A stretch of DNA of 64,000 nucleotides from Lagopus muta. Taxonomy: Eukaryota; Chordata; Aves; Galliformes; Phasianidae. The DNA lies in the NCBI RefSeq assembly GCF_023343835.1, contig NC_064443.1:6076001-6140000 (forward strand), read 5' to 3'. The position numbers and the translations under genes are program-made. Below, piece after piece: positions 61,619 through 64,000 of the stretch (positions are counted from its first letter, which is position 1; each line of letters begins with the position of its first letter). The notes below the pieces were generated by a model, which made no database searches, had not been told where the DNA came from, and saw only the letters and a program-made list of their open reading frames with translations.

Positions 61619-64000
61619 GTCATCAATAGCAGATGCTTAAGAGAGGCAGAAGAACTTTGTCAGGCATGAAATTGCCCTCATAGTAGGCTGCAGCAGTTTG
61701 TAGAGTAGGGATTTTATGAGCCAGAAGTTCTTTCTTGTTGCTTCATAGCTGCAGTGGATTTTTGCTCCAAGAATTTGAACAGACACTTTTGAATCCAGGC
61801 AAGTTCTTAGCAATCATCCTCTCAGGGTCAGCTCTTCTGCAACTTAGTGTGAATTACATAAAGATTTGCCTTTTTCTGTTTGCTTTGAACCACCTTCTTA
61901 ATTTTATATGATGCTCCATGGTTTTTTTTTTTTTCCTCCATTATAGGAGTTAGGGAACAGTAGTTCACTATTCTGTGTCATGATTTGCTAAGTTTTTCCT
62001 ATCTGTTGTCTCTGTCAGTGTCCTTGCAGTGGCTATAAAACATAGTCTCATTCATTTGTCTTTTTTTTTTTTAAAGGCCTTTATCAAGATCAGTTTTGGT
62101 GTACGAAGCATTTTATTCTGCTTTCCATTTACTTCTGTACCTTTTTTCTGGAATCATAGTGCTGAATCCGTTGGTACTTTGCTATCTTCTGAATATCTGA
62201 TATCACTTTCAGTGTAAAAGTAAAAATAAAATCACTACTGTGAGATAGTGCTCCTTCAGTTTGGGCTGGGAATGGTTTGATTTCCTTCATCTTGAGTGCG
62301 TTTGGAGCTTTACATGCATTTGATGGAGTTCTTTTTACATAGCCTTATACTGATGAAGCATCCTTCTTCATGTTTTACATCATTATCCTGACTGATAGCA
62401 TTGATAGATCTTTACTATGTCTTCTGTATTTTCCTTTCTTCATACTTTCTTGGGAATTGGCAAACCTCATGCAGGTAACCCTCTGGCTCTTTTGCATTGC
62501 AGTTACTCGTTCTGTACTATATTTTATCTTCTTTTCTTATTTGTATGAGCCTATTTCAGTGAGTCTTTATCTCCACAATGTTTTCCCTACAAGGTTTTAT
62601 TTATCCATGCTATGCAAGTTGCTACTAGTTAGGCACCTCTGAGAAGTAAGAAGTTCCAAGCTTTCCATGTATCCTGAAAGCACAAGTTTTTCAACAGTTT
62701 TACATTGCCCAAGTATTGTCCACTTCCATTACTTTCATCTGGATTGTAGGCTCCACCATTTCTCTAACTGGACTCAGTGTCACAAATCAAAACTAGCACT
62801 TACTTCTACTTGTTTTTGTACCTGAAAAGACTTTTAGAAGGGCAGGCATACACTTTTTAAAACATTGATTATGTTTCCCCCTTAGTGTGGGGACTTCTGT
62901 ACCTTTTCAAAGTGTTCTTCTGTACCACAGTGATATTTTTCCTTTTAAAAAATGAAATTGAAATCCCCTGTTTTTCTGGGTTGTTGACCAGAATAATGCA
63001 GTCCAGGATTGTTCCTTCAGACTTTATTCTCACTTTGTTTTATAGGTAATGTGGATGAAGTGTTCTTATTGAATAGCTGATAGAGCAACATAAAAATCAT
63101 GTATCTCCTTCAGTTGGTACCTTTGGATATTGTAAATTGAAATTCTTATCTTAACTGAAACCTATAGCCTAAAGAGAAATTTCAATTTATCTAATTTTGC
63201 ACTTGATTATGTCTAACACATAGCCAAGTCTGAATTTCCTCAGTATTGTTAGTCATTTCCTCTGTCTCTCTGTCTCTATTTTATTTTTTTTTACCTGGAT
63301 TTTCTCTTGAAATGGGGATAAAAAAGGAATATCAGATTTTAACACTCAGAAAACAATCGAGAGATTTCAGGAATTATTTATTATTATTATTTGTAAGTTC
63401 CTTCTGTTTTGGAAAAGTAGTGCAGCATATACTGAATTGCATGCAACAGATCTAAGATTATTCTATTGCAGCTAAAATGAAGCCTGATGGAATTTAGGGG
63501 CTTTCAAAGGTATTTACATTGCAGGTGCTTTTTGGCCAACTCTTAAGTAACCCAAATAATCCAGTTTTAAATTTCATATGATGTTATGTGATTCATCATT
63601 TCCTTGTGTATGCTTCAACTGCAGCAAATTATTCCATATATAAAAACCTTAAGTTTCTCTTTTTTACTCCCACTGCTCATTTGCTGGTGAAATACACATT
63701 ATATTTACTGCTCGTTTACAGTGCAGTGGAGGGATCCCTATAGATGGCCCAAACTAACAGCCTCATAGTGATGGAGCTTTATGAATCAATTGTGAACTGT
63801 GGAGATAAACAAGTCAGAGTGAGGAAACAACAGCAGGAACCAAGAAACTAACTACTGTTTATTCTTCTTGCTATGGATGGTCTGTGTGCCTGGTCCTTTG
63901 AAGTTACTAGTTTGGTTACCTTAAGAAGTACTTTGCTTCTTATCGATGCATGTAGATGAGTTGTGTCACGTAGATGTTATGCTTCTGGAGAGGGTATTCT
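60481..64000. other. AT-rich intergenic DNA, no gene seen
   Basis: Contains a T27 run at 61588-61614, T11-12 runs near 61921-61934 and 62060-62073, and a short (TTA)n at about 63377-63391. No gene, RNA or transposon is recognised up to the window edge. Confidence 0.6.
61588..61614. repeat. Poly(T) run, 27 nt
   Basis: This is the longest homopolymer in the window. It could be the poly(A) tail of a - strand retroposon, but no body is recognised to its right. Confidence 0.85.

Overview
This window is nuclear DNA from a bird, most likely a galliform such as chicken. The evidence is one clear vertebrate homeobox gene, several 5'-truncated copies of the avian LINE CR1, and a degraded avian-type retroviral LTR. 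No bacterial, plasmid, phage or organellar feature is visible.

The only protein-coding gene I can support is BARX1 on the + strand. It has four coding exons (917-1121, 2124-2412, 2504-2588, 2778-2942) encoding 247 residues, all joined by GT/AG introns that keep the frame. It carries an N-terminal FIL/eh1-like repressor motif and a complete Bar-class homeodomain. It lies in a CpG island. A TATA-like box sits about 290 bp before the ATG, and an AATAAA signal sits about 330 bp after the stop. The predicted 5' leader holds a G12 run, a G-quadruplex motif and a 16-codon uORF in a strong Kozak context.

From 3.3 to about 6.2 kb the sequence stays CpG-rich but has no recognisable gene. It contains a cluster of homeodomain-type sites (3876-3930) and a 65-nt pure pyrimidine tract. 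From 6.2 kb to the end (about 58 kb) I see an AT-rich gene desert. This fits the human arrangement as I remember it, where BARX1 points into a large desert on the PHF2 side. The desert holds four CR1 fragments (about 18.96, 16.31, 23.34 and 37.44 kb, all on the - strand), one good LTR remnant (30.72 kb), one possible LTR (29.40 kb), homopolymer and A/C-rich tracts, and an isolated CpG island at 33.4-33.9 kb with a near-perfect CTCF-like motif. Several blocks without repeats carry clusters of FOX, MEF2, E-box and homeodomain-type motifs (27.5-28.1, 32.44-33.4, 35.4-35.7, 41.2-41.8, 48.24-48.56, 52.06-53.13, 60.18-60.48 kb).

The most plausible reading is a BARX1 regulatory landscape: one developmental gene with remote enhancers and a possible insulator or noncoding promoter downstream. 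The gene call is direct from sequence. The regulatory calls are inference, because conservation and chromatin cannot be measured here. I found no convincing new protein system.
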